Positions 44,015-52,775 of a stretch of 64,000 bases of DNA are shown here, one piece after another. How positions within the stretch are numbered: position 1 is the first letter of the stretch; every line of letters begins with the position of its first letter. The DNA comes from G963666705 sp963666705 (GTDB lineage Bacteria > Pseudomonadota > Alphaproteobacteria > CADEGL01): the NCBI GenBank assembly GCA_963666705.2, contig CAXXKO010000004.1:124001-188000 (forward strand), in the 5' to 3' direction. The notes beneath the pieces were generated by a model, which made no database searches, had not been told where the DNA came from, and worked only from the letters and a program-made list of their open reading frames with translations. Position numbers and translations under genes: made by a program.

Positions 44015-44538
44015 GTGGGGTCAGCCAAAGCCGCGTGCAGCCATGGCACCGCGTCGGCAAGCTCGCGGGCGAGCTCGCCGGCCGGCCGGCTGGCCGACGC
44101 ATCGATGGTCATGTCCGGGCGGAGCGGCGCATGCCAAGGGATGTCCACGCCGACTACATTGACCTCGCCCGCCGCCGCGCGGGCGTAAAGGCCCTTGGAA
44201 TCGCGGCCGCGCAGGAATTCGATACTCGCCTCGAGGTAGACCTCGAAATAATCACCAAAATTCTCGCGGTTCCACGACAGGAGATCCGGGTGGGCATAGA
44301 GCGCCCCGACGATCACCACCAGGCCCTGGTCCGACAACAACTTGGCCAGCGCCTGGATACGCCCGATCTGGACGACCCGATCCTGTTCGCGATAGCCGAG
44401 GCCCGTGTCGAACAAGGCTCGGATCACATCGCCGTCGAGGACGACCGTCTCGGCCAATCGGGGCTTGATGAGCGCCCGCAAGGCCTCGCACAGTGTTGTC
44501 TTGCCTGTCCCGGACAAACCGGTGATCCAAATAACCAT
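44011..44538 (-). CDS. cysC: Adenylylsulfate kinase (APS kinase)
   Basis: 175 residues. WITGLSGTGKTTLCEAL is the P-loop and LDGDVIRALFDTGLGYREQD the APS-binding DGD(x)R segment, with FLRGRDSKGLYARAAAGEV in place of the usual RDPKGLYK. It phosphorylates APS to PAPS, the sulfate donor for sulfotransferases. First gene of the minus-strand sat operon; its promoter region is shared with the capsule operon and carries the paired palindromes. Confidence 0.93.
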   Translation of the reverse strand: MVIWITGLSGTGKTTLCEALRALIKPRLAETVVLDGDVIRALFDTGLGYREQDRVVQIGRIQALAKLLSDQGLVVIVGALYAHPDLLSWNRENFGDYFEVYLEASIEFLRGRDSKGLYARAAAGEVNVVGVDIPWHAPLRPDMTIDASASRPAGELARELADAVPWLHAALADPT

Positions 44539-44580
44539 CGCGCGCGTGCATAAGGGTGAACGGCAATCGGGCGGTGCTCC

Positions 44581-44608
44581 TTTACAGCCAAGCGGACTCC
44601 GCCGTCAA
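44581..44608 (-). promoter_or_regulatory. Candidate promoter for cysC-sat-pyk
   Basis: On the minus strand TTGACG (44608-44603) and TGTAAA (44586-44581) are separated by 16 bp. The start of cysC is about 43 bp downstream of the -10. The palindrome at 44617-44631 sits just upstream of this -35. Confidence 0.45.
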
Positions 44609-44616
44609 GCTTTCGT

Positions 44617-44667
44617 GTTCAGGCCGTGAACAAATGGCTTGACGCTTGCGTTCGATTTGTGAACATT
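44617..44667 (+). promoter_or_regulatory. Capsule-operon promoter with paired GTTCA-N5-TGAAC palindromes
   Basis: GTTCA-GGCCG-TGAAC at 44617-44631 is perfect; GTTCG-ATTTG-TGAAC at 44650-44664 has one mismatch. Between them TTGACG (44639-44644) can serve as -35 with AACATT (44662-44667) 17 bp on, so the second palindrome covers the -10. The centres are 33 bp apart, ten more than at 19076-19113, which would keep both sites on the same helix face. Confidence 0.6.
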
Positions 44668-44744
44668 GCGGCGGATGCGGGACGCAGCCGCGCGGGGACC
44701 CGATTCTCGGGTGCCACGGGTGAACTTTCCGAGTCCACCCGAAC

Positions 44745-44756
44745 GGCGGTAGCGTG
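44745..44756 (+). promoter_or_regulatory. ops-like element GGCGGTAGCGTG
   Basis: Identical to the 12-base ops sequence of Escherichia coli RfaH-controlled operons. It lies in the untranslated leader of the capsule operon, about 70 bases after the predicted start of transcription and 65 bases before the first gene, on the transcribed orientation. An RfaH-like gene is present at 19857-20360. Confidence 0.7.
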
Positions 44757-44820
44757 ACTGGCCGTCCAAGCCCTCATCCCAGCCTTTTCAAGCACAAGAC
44801 ATCAGGATTCTCGTATCGCG

Positions 44821-46350
44821 ATGCCCGCGTTCCTCGACAGTGTGGCCTTCATGTCTCGGCCCGAGGCAAGGTTCTTGAACCTGGCCGCGGCGCGCCGGAT
44901 GAAGCGGGAATACGGCGCGAGAACTCACATGTACGCGGTCGGCCCCCAGGAGATGGCGTTCTATCGCACACATGGCGGCGAGGCGCTATTCGACACGATT
45001 TCCGACGCGGACGTGCTGCTGCCGAACGCGCTCGCGCCTGTCGCCGATAGGGAGGCCGTGATCGAACGGGCGCGGGCCTACGAAGCCCGGCTGGGGACCA
45101 CGTTCAACACCCTCGCCCTTTCGAACCGGCATCTGGGGCGCGGCTATGCGCTCGGCGGATTCCATTTTCCCCGCTCGCGCTATTCGCAGGACAGCGACTA
45201 CTTTCAGATGCTTCAGGCCTTCAATGCCGAGCTCGACTTTTGGCTGGAGGAGTTCGAATCCAAGGCCACGACCCTCGTCGTCAACGGCGGCAAGATGCTG
45301 GCTTGCGCCGCGCGAATGGCCGACATTCCGTTCCGGACCATGGTCGGCGCGCGGATCGGAAACGACCATTTCTGGGCCTGGAACGAGTTCTTCGAGAACC
45401 CCGCCATCGAAGAGTCCTTCCATGCCGGAGAGGGCGCCGATGTGGGTGAGATCGAAGCCCCCTACCTCTCCCACATGGTGATGCGCCAACGCTTCATCCG
45501 CAACGCGAACCTCTTGTCGCTGGCCAAGAATCTCGGGTGGACGACGGCGCGACAGGTTTATTGGCGCCTGCGCCGCTACAAGAAGGGGCGGGGCTACTAT
45601 TACAGGGACGTGCTCAAGCATTTCGTCCGATCCTACACCGGTTATCGCAAGCTGCGCCGGATCGCGACCACGCGCCTTGCGGACCTCGACGGCAAATCCT
45701 TCGTGTTCTATCCGCTCCACCTCGAGCCCGAGCACGCCTTCCAGACCCTCTCGCCCGAGTACTTCTACCAGCTTTCGTCGATCGCGGCGGTCTCACGCGA
45801 CCTTCCCGTCGGCAGATTTCTCGCGGTCAAGGAACACCTCAATGCCATCGGCAGCCGGCCGGACAATTTCTACGACCAGATCGCCGACCTCAAGAACGTC
45901 GTGATGATCGACCCGACGGAGTTTGGGCTCGAAATCGTACGCAAGGCCGCCGCGACGATCACCGTGAGCGGCACGGCGGGATTCGAAGCCGCGGCCATGG
46001 GAAAGCCGGTGATCGCGTTCGGGCGGCACAACACCTACAACTTCCTGCCGCACGTCGAGGCCATAACCGACGAGAGCCGTTTGCGGGAATGCCTCAGGGC
46101 CGTGTTCGATGGGTCGATCGACCTGGAGCGGGCGGCGGCCGATGGCCGGAGGTTCCTCGAATCCCTAGCGGCGAATTCGTTCGACCTCGGCGACCATACG
46201 CACCTCAACCTCCACGAATTCGACGAGAAAGCTCTCGACGATTTCTTCGCGATGCTCATCCGGAGCCTCAAAGGCACCGGCGACAGTGCCAAAGCCAGGG
46301 AATCGATCTGGACCACGGGCGGCCTGCCATCTCGACTGGCGGCGCAATGA
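44821..46350 (+). CDS. Capsule polysaccharide biosynthesis protein (KpsC/KpsS-like)
   Basis: 509 residues. The C-terminal half carries FVFYPLHLEPEHAFQTLSPE, VGRFLAVKEHLNAIGSRPDN and AATITVSGTAGFEAAAMGKP followed by VIAFG, which is the Capsule_synth pattern of KpsC/KpsS-type glycosyltransferases (GT-B-like nucleotide-sugar fold). Such proteins add sugars such as Kdo at the lipid end of a capsule or related chain. It is the first gene of a long operon and its stop overlaps the next start (ATGA). Confidence 0.78.
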   Translation: MPAFLDSVAFMSRPEARFLNLAAARRMKREYGARTHMYAVGPQEMAFYRTHGGEALFDTISDADVLLPNALAPVADREAVIERARAYEARLGTTFNTLALSNRHLGRGYALGGFHFPRSRYSQDSDYFQMLQAFNAELDFWLEEFESKATTLVVNGGKMLACAARMADIPFRTMVGARIGNDHFWAWNEFFENPAIEESFHAGEGADVGEIEAPYLSHMVMRQRFIRNANLLSLAKNLGWTTARQVYWRLRRYKKGRGYYYRDVLKHFVRSYTGYRKLRRIATTRLADLDGKSFVFYPLHLEPEHAFQTLSPEYFYQLSSIAAVSRDLPVGRFLAVKEHLNAIGSRPDNFYDQIADLKNVVMIDPTEFGLEIVRKAAATITVSGTAGFEAAAMGKPVIAFGRHNTYNFLPHVEAITDESRLRECLRAVFDGSIDLERAAADGRRFLESLAANSFDLGDHTHLNLHEFDEKALDDFFAMLIRSLKGTGDSAKARESIWTTGGLPSRLAAQ

Positions 46351-47141
46351 GCCTTTCTTCGGTTCGCGCATCGCAGGACCTGAGCGGCGCGGCACGCCCC
46401 GTCACCATGCGATACCTCGCGATTCCCGCCTCCTGGCCGCTGACGGTCGTGGCGCATCGCTTGGGGCTCACGGCCAACACGGCCACGCTGCTGCGCGGCC
46501 TCCTCGCGCTCGTCGCCCTGGGGGCGATCGCGGCCCCAGCGGGAGCGTTTCATCTGGCGGGGCTCGCGCTCTATGCGTTTGCTCTGGTGCTGGATCATGT
46601 GGACGGCAATCTGTGCCGCATCGACGACAGCGCCTCTTTTTTCGGCAAGTATTTCGATGGGCTTGTCGATGCCATCAGTGAAAGCCTGTTGCCACTGGCG
46701 CTCGGGCTCAGCATTTGGCTGACGGGCGGAAATGGCGACCTCCTGCTGGCCGGCGCGACCGCTGCGATCGCGCTCATGCTCATCCAAAACGAAATTCTGC
46801 GCCATGCCATCACGTCGCGCGAGCTCACATTCGCGGAAGCGGCGGGCGGCAAGATCCGGAAGCGCGCGCATGCCTCGCTAGAGACTTGGCTCGCGGGTCC
46901 CGCGATGGCGCCACTCGAAGGGTTTCTCGACCGGCACGCACTCAATCTGCTTTGGGACTTACGCTACGGCGGGCTGTTGGTCGCGGTCCCGCTCGGCGCG
47001 ATGGATGTCTATCTGTATGTGGTGGCGGCCACGCATACCGGTGTGTTGGCCGCGCTGGTTCCCGTCCGCCTGCTCCGCGGCTACGCGGACTTCGATGTCC
47101 ACCGGCGCAGCCGTTCGGCCGCCGCGAGGCCAGCGGAATGA
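46347..47141 (+). CDS. CDP-alcohol phosphatidyltransferase family protein
   Basis: 264 residues, at least five hydrophobic helices. The family motif D-x2-D-G-x2-(A)-R-x8-G-x3-D-x3-D appears as DHVDGNLCRIDDSASFFGKY followed by FDGLVD, with Cys replacing the usual Ala before Arg. These integral membrane enzymes transfer a phospho-alcohol or sugar-phosphate from CDP to an alcohol. Placed between a capsule synthase-like gene and a Gfo/Idh oxidoreductase with ATGA overlaps at both ends, it may attach a phosphoalcohol to the glycan or build its lipid anchor. Confidence 0.78.
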   Translation: MSLSSVRASQDLSGAARPVTMRYLAIPASWPLTVVAHRLGLTANTATLLRGLLALVALGAIAAPAGAFHLAGLALYAFALVLDHVDGNLCRIDDSASFFGKYFDGLVDAISESLLPLALGLSIWLTGGNGDLLLAGATAAIALMLIQNEILRHAITSRELTFAEAAGGKIRKRAHASLETWLAGPAMAPLEGFLDRHALNLLWDLRYGGLLVAVPLGAMDVYLYVVAATHTGVLAALVPVRLLRGYADFDVHRRSRSAAARPAE

Positions 47142-48139
47142 GGCCGCTCAAGGCCGGCGTCATCGGCCTCGGTGTCGGCGAGGCGCATCTCGAGAGCTAC
47201 CGCGAAATCGAAAATGTCGAGGTGCGCGCCATCTGTGACATCGATCCCGAGCGGCTCGGGGCCATTGGCGACGCATACGGGATCGGGGGCCGCTTTACGG
47301 ACTACCGGCGGGTTACGGAGGACCCGGAGATCGACGTGGTCTCCATCTGCTCCTACGACGATTGCCATGCCGAGCATCTCATCTCCGCTCTCTCGAACGG
47401 CAAGCACGCCATGGTCGAGAAGCCCGTTGTTCTGAGCCGGCGAGAGGCCGAGGCGGTCTACGCCGTCTATGAGGTTGGCGACCGCCTGTTGACCTCGAAC
47501 CTGATCCTGCGCCAGAGCCCGCGCTTCCAGGAGCTCAAGCGCCGCATCGAGGCGGGCGATTTCGGGGACATCTTCTATCTCGAGGGCGATTATCTGCACC
47601 AGATCCTGTGGAAGATCACGGAAGGCTGGCGCGGCAAGATGGACTTCTACTGCACCTTCTACGGTGGCGGCATCCACCTCGTGGACCTGATGCGCTGGCT
47701 CATCGGGGAGGAGGTGGTCGAGGTCTCGGCCATGGGCACCGACATCCTCACGCGCGGGAGCGCGTACAAGTACCCCGACACTTTCGTCGCGCTCATGCGC
47801 TTCGCGGGCGGCGCGCTCGGCAAGTGCGCCGCCACCCTCGGCCCCCAGCGCACCAAGTTCCACGCCCTCAACGTCTACGGCACCAAGCGCACTTTCGTGA
47901 ACGACATGCCGCACGCCAAGCTGTTCACGGGCGACGAGGCGGTGGACGAGGAGGTGGTGACCACGCCCTACCCCGGCATGAAGAAGGGCGACATGCTGCC
48001 CGAGTTCGTGGCCGCGATCCGCGACGGCGGCCGGCCGGCCGTGGACGCGGTGGATATCTTCCGGGTCATGGACGTGTGTTTCGCGACTTGGGAAGCCGCG
48101 CGCACGGGCGCGCGGGTCAAGGTCGATTACGTGGTCTGA
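47138..48139 (+). CDS. Gfo/Idh/MocA family NAD(P)-dependent oxidoreductase
   Basis: 333 residues. GVIGLGVGEAHLESYREI is the Rossmann start (GxGxxG-like), MVEKPVVLS the EKP motif and YGGGIHLVDLMRWLIGEEVV the catalytic-His segment. The family oxidises or reduces nucleotide sugars and polyols. The substrate may be a UDP- or CMP-linked sugar made by the neighbouring aminotransferase and epimerase. Confidence 0.88.
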   Translation: MRPLKAGVIGLGVGEAHLESYREIENVEVRAICDIDPERLGAIGDAYGIGGRFTDYRRVTEDPEIDVVSICSYDDCHAEHLISALSNGKHAMVEKPVVLSRREAEAVYAVYEVGDRLLTSNLILRQSPRFQELKRRIEAGDFGDIFYLEGDYLHQILWKITEGWRGKMDFYCTFYGGGIHLVDLMRWLIGEEVVEVSAMGTDILTRGSAYKYPDTFVALMRFAGGALGKCAATLGPQRTKFHALNVYGTKRTFVNDMPHAKLFTGDEAVDEEVVTTPYPGMKKGDMLPEFVAAIRDGGRPAVDAVDIFRVMDVCFATWEAARTGARVKVDYVV

Positions 48140-48158
48140 GCGGGAATCCTCGACAGCC

Positions 48159-49307
48159 ATGACCACGACACCGAGGGAGATACCCTTCGGCCGCCCCATC
48201 CTGGGCGCCGCGGAGAAGGTGGCCGTGGCCGAGGTGCTGGACGGCTTCCAACTAACCCACGGGCCGCGCTGCGCCGCCTTCGAGGCGGCGTTCGCCGAGC
48301 GCATCGGGGTCAAGCACGCCGTCACGACCTCTTCCTGCACCGCGGCCATGCACCTGGCCCTCCTGGCCCACGACGTGGGGCTGGGTGACGAGGTGATCGT
48401 GCCGGCCCAGACCCACGTGGCCACGGGGCACGCGGTGGAGCATGCGGGCGCCAAGCCGGTCTTCGTCGATGTGGAGCGCGCGACGGGCAATATCGATCCC
48501 GAGCGCGTCCGCGCGGCGATCACCCCGCGCACCCGCGCCATCCTGGTGGTGCATTACCTGGGCCTGCCCTGCGATATGGACGCGATCGGCGCCATCGCTA
48601 GGGGGCATGGCCTCGCCGTCATCGAGGACTGCGCGCTTGCGCTCGGCGCCGATTACGATGGCCGCGCGCCGGGTGCCCTGGGGGCGGCGGGCTGCTTCTC
48701 CTTCTATCCCGCCAAACACATCACCACCATGGAAGGCGGCATGCTCGTCACCGACGACGACGCGATCGAGTGGCAAGTGCGCAAGCAGCGCGCCTTCGGC
48801 TACGACAAGGGTTTCGGCGAGCGCGCCAGGCCCGGCATCTACGACGTCATCATGCTGGGCTACAACTTCCGCATGTCGGAGGCGCAGGCCGCCATCGGGT
48901 GCGCCCAACTCGAACGCCTCGACGGCTTCCTTGCCGCGAGGGCGGCGAACGCGGCGGCGCTGTCGGACCGGCTCCAGGCGATGGAAGGGGTCTCCACCTT
49001 CCCCCTCGCGCACGGCGCCGCGCGCTCGGCCCACTACTGCGTCAACGCCATGGTGAACGGCGATCGGGACGCCATCGCCCAACGCCTCGAGGCGGCGGGC
49101 GTCGGCACCAGCGTGCATTATCCGGTGCCCGTGCCGCTGACCCAGTACTACCGGGAGCGCTACGGCCACGCCGACCCGGACTTCCCGGTGGCGCGGTGGA
49201 TCAGCGATTGCGCCATCTCCCTGCCCGTGGGGCCGCACCTCGACGAGGATGACATGCATTTCATCGCCGATCGCCTCGAAGGGGCCATCGCGGCGTGCCG
49301 CCTATGA
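48159..49307 (+). CDS. DegT/DnrJ/EryC1/StrS family sugar aminotransferase
   Basis: 382 residues. The start IPFGRPILGAAEKVAVAEVL and LTHGPRCAAFE are typical of sugar aminotransferases; VIEDCALALGA and GCFSFYPAKHITTMEGGML show the PLP aspartate and the Schiff-base Lys. It adds an amino group to a 3- or 4-keto nucleotide sugar with glutamate as donor. It might be the nonulosonate-pathway (PseC/LegC) enzyme, but it is not next to pseB, so a different amino sugar is also possible. Confidence 0.88.
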   Translation: MTTTPREIPFGRPILGAAEKVAVAEVLDGFQLTHGPRCAAFEAAFAERIGVKHAVTTSSCTAAMHLALLAHDVGLGDEVIVPAQTHVATGHAVEHAGAKPVFVDVERATGNIDPERVRAAITPRTRAILVVHYLGLPCDMDAIGAIARGHGLAVIEDCALALGADYDGRAPGALGAAGCFSFYPAKHITTMEGGMLVTDDDAIEWQVRKQRAFGYDKGFGERARPGIYDVIMLGYNFRMSEAQAAIGCAQLERLDGFLAARAANAAALSDRLQAMEGVSTFPLAHGAARSAHYCVNAMVNGDRDAIAQRLEAAGVGTSVHYPVPVPLTQYYRERYGHADPDFPVARWISDCAISLPVGPHLDEDDMHFIADRLEGAIAACRL

Positions 49308-50392
49308 TCGAGCGCGGCGCCCCATTGGTGCCACCCACGGAGCCGATCCTCTACGAAGGGCTCAGCCTCGCGGGGGAGCGCATCGTGCTGGTGGGCGGCG
49401 CCGGCTTCATCGGCCACCACCTCTCGCTGGCTTTGCGCGCCAAGGGCGCCGAGGTCATGGTGGTGGACAACCTGCAGGTCAACAACCTCGTTCGCCTCGT
49501 CTCCGACCCGGACATGGAGCCGCGCCTGCGCAAGCTCCACATCAACTTCGTGCTCGACCGCTTCGACCTCATGCGCGAGGCGGGCGTCGAGATCGTCAAT
49601 GCCGACGCCCGCTCGCTTTCCGACCTGACGGCGCCGTTCGGCGACTTCTCCCCCACCAAGGCGGTTCACCTGGCCGCCATCTCGAGCGCCGTGATCGCCG
49701 ACCGCAACCCGGGTCTCGCCTACGACATCCAGATCAACACCCTGCGCAACCTGCTCGAGCTCGCGCGCATGAAGGGGTCGGTGGTCGGGCAGATCGCCTT
49801 CATGTCGTCGAGCACGGTGTACGGCGATTTCGAGGGCGATTCGGTGGACGAGAAAGTGCGGCCCCAACCGCGCGGGGTCTATGCCAACGGCAAGTATATC
49901 GGCGAGCGCATGGTGCGCGAGGCCTGGCGGCTGCACGGCATTCCCTACACCATCATCCGGCCGAGCGCCCTCTACGGCGTGCGCTGCATCAGCCGGCGGG
50001 TGAGCCAGGTCTTCATCGAGAACGCGCTGTTGGGAAAGCCGCTTTACCTCGAAGGCGGGGGCGGTGGCCGGCTCGACTTCACCAACATCGACGACCTGGT
50101 TCAGGGCATGGTGCGGTCGCTGGCGCTCGAAAGCGGCCTCGCAATGACCTTCAACCTCACCTACGGCAACGCGCGCACCATCGCCGACCTGGCCGCGATC
50201 CTCAAGGAGTATGTGCCGGGCGTGGTCATCGAGGAGCGCCCCCCCGCGCCGGAGAAGCCGCGCCGCGGCACGCTCCTGGTGGACCGCGCGCGCGAACACC
50301 TCGGCTTCACGCCGACGGTCCCGCTCGACGAAGGCTACCGGCGCTATTGCGCCTGGTACCTCGACGAGTGGGCACGGCTGAAGCGCAATTGA
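49304..50392 (+). CDS. NAD-dependent epimerase/dehydratase
   Basis: 362 residues from ATG 49304 (ATGA overlap). VLVGGAGFIGHHLSLAL is the NAD motif; FMSSSTVYGDF and VYANGKYIGE supply the Ser/Thr and Y-x3-K catalytic residues of the extended SDR family; LDFTNIDDLVQGMVRSL follows. It would epimerise or dehydrate a nucleotide sugar in the same pathway as the neighbouring aminotransferase. Confidence 0.88.
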   Translation: MIERGAPLVPPTEPILYEGLSLAGERIVLVGGAGFIGHHLSLALRAKGAEVMVVDNLQVNNLVRLVSDPDMEPRLRKLHINFVLDRFDLMREAGVEIVNADARSLSDLTAPFGDFSPTKAVHLAAISSAVIADRNPGLAYDIQINTLRNLLELARMKGSVVGQIAFMSSSTVYGDFEGDSVDEKVRPQPRGVYANGKYIGERMVREAWRLHGIPYTIIRPSALYGVRCISRRVSQVFIENALLGKPLYLEGGGGGRLDFTNIDDLVQGMVRSLALESGLAMTFNLTYGNARTIADLAAILKEYVPGVVIEERPPAPEKPRRGTLLVDRAREHLGFTPTVPLDEGYRRYCAWYLDEWARLKRN

Positions 50393-51249
50393 TGATGCCC
50401 GCTATCGCCCCGGCCCTGCCAACGGACGCGGACCTCCTCGCGCGCCGGGACATAGCGGTGGACGAAGGCCGCCAGGTGCTGCTGGCGCGCGGCGCCAGTG
50501 GCGTGGCGGGGACCGTCGTGTGGTCGCGCCAGGCCTTCGAAAGCGAGCAACTCAGGCGTGAAGTGGCCCGCATCGAGCGCATCGAGAGCTGGGACCCGGA
50601 CGACGATGATACCTTCGGCGCCCTCGCCGCCGGCGCCGCGGAAGCCATGGCGGCGGCCGGCATGGAGATCGCCGGCTGCCGCGTGCCGGAGGCCGCGCGG
50701 CATGAGGCCCATGCCTTGGAGGACGCCGGATTCCGCGTGGTCGAATGCCTGCTCACCCTCGGTCGGGCCTTGCCCGAGTCCCTGCCCGCCCCAGCCAGCA
50801 TCGGCCCCATGCGGGCGGACGAGGAAGAGGCCTGCGCGGCATTGGCGGGGCGCGTCTTCCAGTACGACCGCTTCCACTGGGATCCGCAAATCGACGATCG
50901 CGCGGCCGACCGGCTCAAGAGCGCCTGGATACTCAACGCCGCGCGGGGCCGGGCCGACGCCATGCTGGTGGCCCGCGACGGTGGCCAGGTGGTGGGCTTC
51001 AACGCCTGCATGCGAGCCGGGGACGCGGCGGTCATCGACCTCATCGGCGTGGCCCCCGAGGCGCGCGGCCGCGGCCTCGGCGCGGCGCTCGTCGAGGCGG
51101 CGCTGGCCCATTACGCGGGGGGTGCTCGCGAGATGATCGTCGGCACCCAGTCCAAGAACATCGCTTCCCTGGCCCTGTACCAGCGCGCCGGCTTCCGCGT
51201 CCGCGATTCGCACCTCACTTTTCACGCCCATCTGGAGCCGAGCTCTTGA
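50392..51249 (+). CDS. GNAT family N-acetyltransferase
   Basis: 285 residues; start ATG overlaps the previous stop by one base (TGATG). The C-terminal GNAT fold is clear: AVIDLIGVAPEARGRGLGAA (acetyl-CoA loop R/Q-x2-G-x-G/A) and ASLALYQRAGFRVRDSHLTF. The N-terminal half is a weaker, possibly duplicated GNAT-like domain. In nonulosonate clusters such enzymes N-acetylate an amino sugar before condensation with PEP. Confidence 0.85.
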   Translation: MMPAIAPALPTDADLLARRDIAVDEGRQVLLARGASGVAGTVVWSRQAFESEQLRREVARIERIESWDPDDDDTFGALAAGAAEAMAAAGMEIAGCRVPEAARHEAHALEDAGFRVVECLLTLGRALPESLPAPASIGPMRADEEEACAALAGRVFQYDRFHWDPQIDDRAADRLKSAWILNAARGRADAMLVARDGGQVVGFNACMRAGDAAVIDLIGVAPEARGRGLGAALVEAALAHYAGGAREMIVGTQSKNIASLALYQRAGFRVRDSHLTFHAHLEPSS

Positions 51250-51806
51250 TCGTCGCCATCGTTCCCGCCAAGGGCGCCTCCGGCCGCCTGCCCGACAAGA
51301 ACATGCTGAAGGTCGGCGGCCGGCCCATGATCGACTATGCGATTCGGGACGCGCGGCGAAGCGGCCGGGTCGATGCGGTCTACGTCTCGACCGACAGCGA
51401 CAGGATCGCCGCCCATGCCGAATCCCACGGCGTCCCCGTCATCCGCCGTCCCGAGAGCCTCGGCGGCGAGACCCCAATCCTCGAGGTCTACCGCCACGCG
51501 GTGGCCGCGATCGGCTGGGACAAGGTGGACGCGGTGGTGGGGCTGCAGCCCGACCACCCGGACAGGTACGTGAGCGTGGACGAGGCGTTCGACGTCTTCC
51601 TGCGCGAGGAGGCCGACCGCCTCGGCAGCACCCAGGCCGACGGGACCAAGAACGGCGCCCACTACATCCTCTCGCGCCACTTCCTGGAGACGGGCGAGAG
51701 CCGTAAGGACGCGGTGATCGTGGATGATTGCACCAACATTCACTACGCGGGCGACCTGGCGCGGGCCGAGGCGCGCCTCGCCGAAAGGGCCGAGATCCCG
51801 CGATGA
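51246..51806 (+). CDS. Acylneuraminate cytidylyltransferase family (CMP-nonulosonate synthetase)
   Basis: 186 residues from TTG 51246 (TTGA overlap). The N-terminal nucleotide motif IVAIVPAKGASGRLPDKNML matches IPARGGSKGIPxKN of NeuA/PseF/LegF, and VSTDSDRIAAHAESHGV and VVGLQPDHPDRY follow. It is about 40 residues shorter than usual, ending soon after the second lobe, so activity may differ. It would activate the nonulosonic acid as a CMP-sugar. Confidence 0.82.
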   Translation: MIVAIVPAKGASGRLPDKNMLKVGGRPMIDYAIRDARRSGRVDAVYVSTDSDRIAAHAESHGVPVIRRPESLGGETPILEVYRHAVAAIGWDKVDAVVGLQPDHPDRYVSVDEAFDVFLREEADRLGSTQADGTKNGAHYILSRHFLETGESRKDAVIVDDCTNIHYAGDLARAEARLAERAEIPR

Positions 51807-52753
51807 GCTGGTGCATCCTCAACACCCTCGACCTCTCGGGCGCGCCCGAGGCCTGCGCGGCCCTCGAGGCCGTCGGCGCGCTCACCCACCTGCCCGCCGA
51901 GCGCGAGGTGGTGCTGGCGCGTATCGGCGAGTTCGACGCCTACCTCGCCTCCGCCGAGGTGCGCATCGACGCCGGCTTCCTCGTCGCGGCGGGGCGCCTC
52001 CGGGTGATCGGCTCGCCCAGCACCGGCACCGACCATATGGACACGGATGCCATCCGCGCCGCCGGCGTCGAGGTCTTCGACATCGCCCGGGAGCGCGCCC
52101 TCATCGACAGCTTCACGGCCACGGCCGAGTTGGCCTTCGGCCTCATTCTCAGCCTCGCCCGCCACCTGCCGCCGGCCCTCGCGGCGGCCCGCCAGGGGGA
52201 TTGGGCGCGCGAGCGGTTCTCGGGCTTCCAGCTCTCGGGCAAGACCCTCGGCATCCTCGGCCTCGGCCGCCTCGGGACCATCAGCGCCCGCATCGGCCAG
52301 GGGTTCGGGATGCGCGCGATCGCCCACGACATCCGGGAAGTGAGCGCGCCGTGGGTCGGGATGGTGGGTTTCGAGGCGTTGCTCGAAGAGGCCGACGTGC
52401 TCACCATCCACGTCCACCTCACGGCGGCGACGCGGGGCCTGATCGGCGCGGCCGCGCTCGCGCGCATGAAGCCGACGGCACTCCTCATCAATACGAGCCG
52501 GGGTGCGGTCCTCGACGAAGCGGCGCTGCTCGCCGCACTTCAGGATGGCGGGATTGCCGGCGCCGGCCTCGACGTGATCGACGGCGAGTGGCTTACGGAA
52601 AAGCGGGACCACCCGCTGATCGCCTACGCACGAGAGAGCGAGAACCTGGTCATCAGCCCGCATATCGGCGGGGCGACAGTCGAATCCATCCATGGCGCAC
52701 GCGTCTTCATGGCCCGCAAGCTGGCTAACTACCTGCGCGCGGCGGCGGCCTGA
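51803..52753 (+). CDS. D-isomer-specific 2-hydroxyacid dehydrogenase family protein
   Basis: 316 residues, ATGA overlap with the previous gene. GKTLGILGLGRLGTISARIG is the NAD-binding motif; LINTSRGAVLDEAAL, GLDVIDGEW and ISPHIGGATVESIHGARVFM hold the catalytic Arg, Glu and His of the family. It interconverts a 2-keto and a 2-hydroxy acid. In this setting it may make or consume a lactate-like ether, or act on a sugar acid; this is unresolved. Confidence 0.86.
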   Translation: MSWCILNTLDLSGAPEACAALEAVGALTHLPAEREVVLARIGEFDAYLASAEVRIDAGFLVAAGRLRVIGSPSTGTDHMDTDAIRAAGVEVFDIARERALIDSFTATAELAFGLILSLARHLPPALAAARQGDWARERFSGFQLSGKTLGILGLGRLGTISARIGQGFGMRAIAHDIREVSAPWVGMVGFEALLEEADVLTIHVHLTAATRGLIGAAALARMKPTALLINTSRGAVLDEAALLAALQDGGIAGAGLDVIDGEWLTEKRDHPLIAYARESENLVISPHIGGATVESIHGARVFMARKLANYLRAAAA

Positions 52754-52775
52754 GGGAAGGGACGGGCGACGAGAC

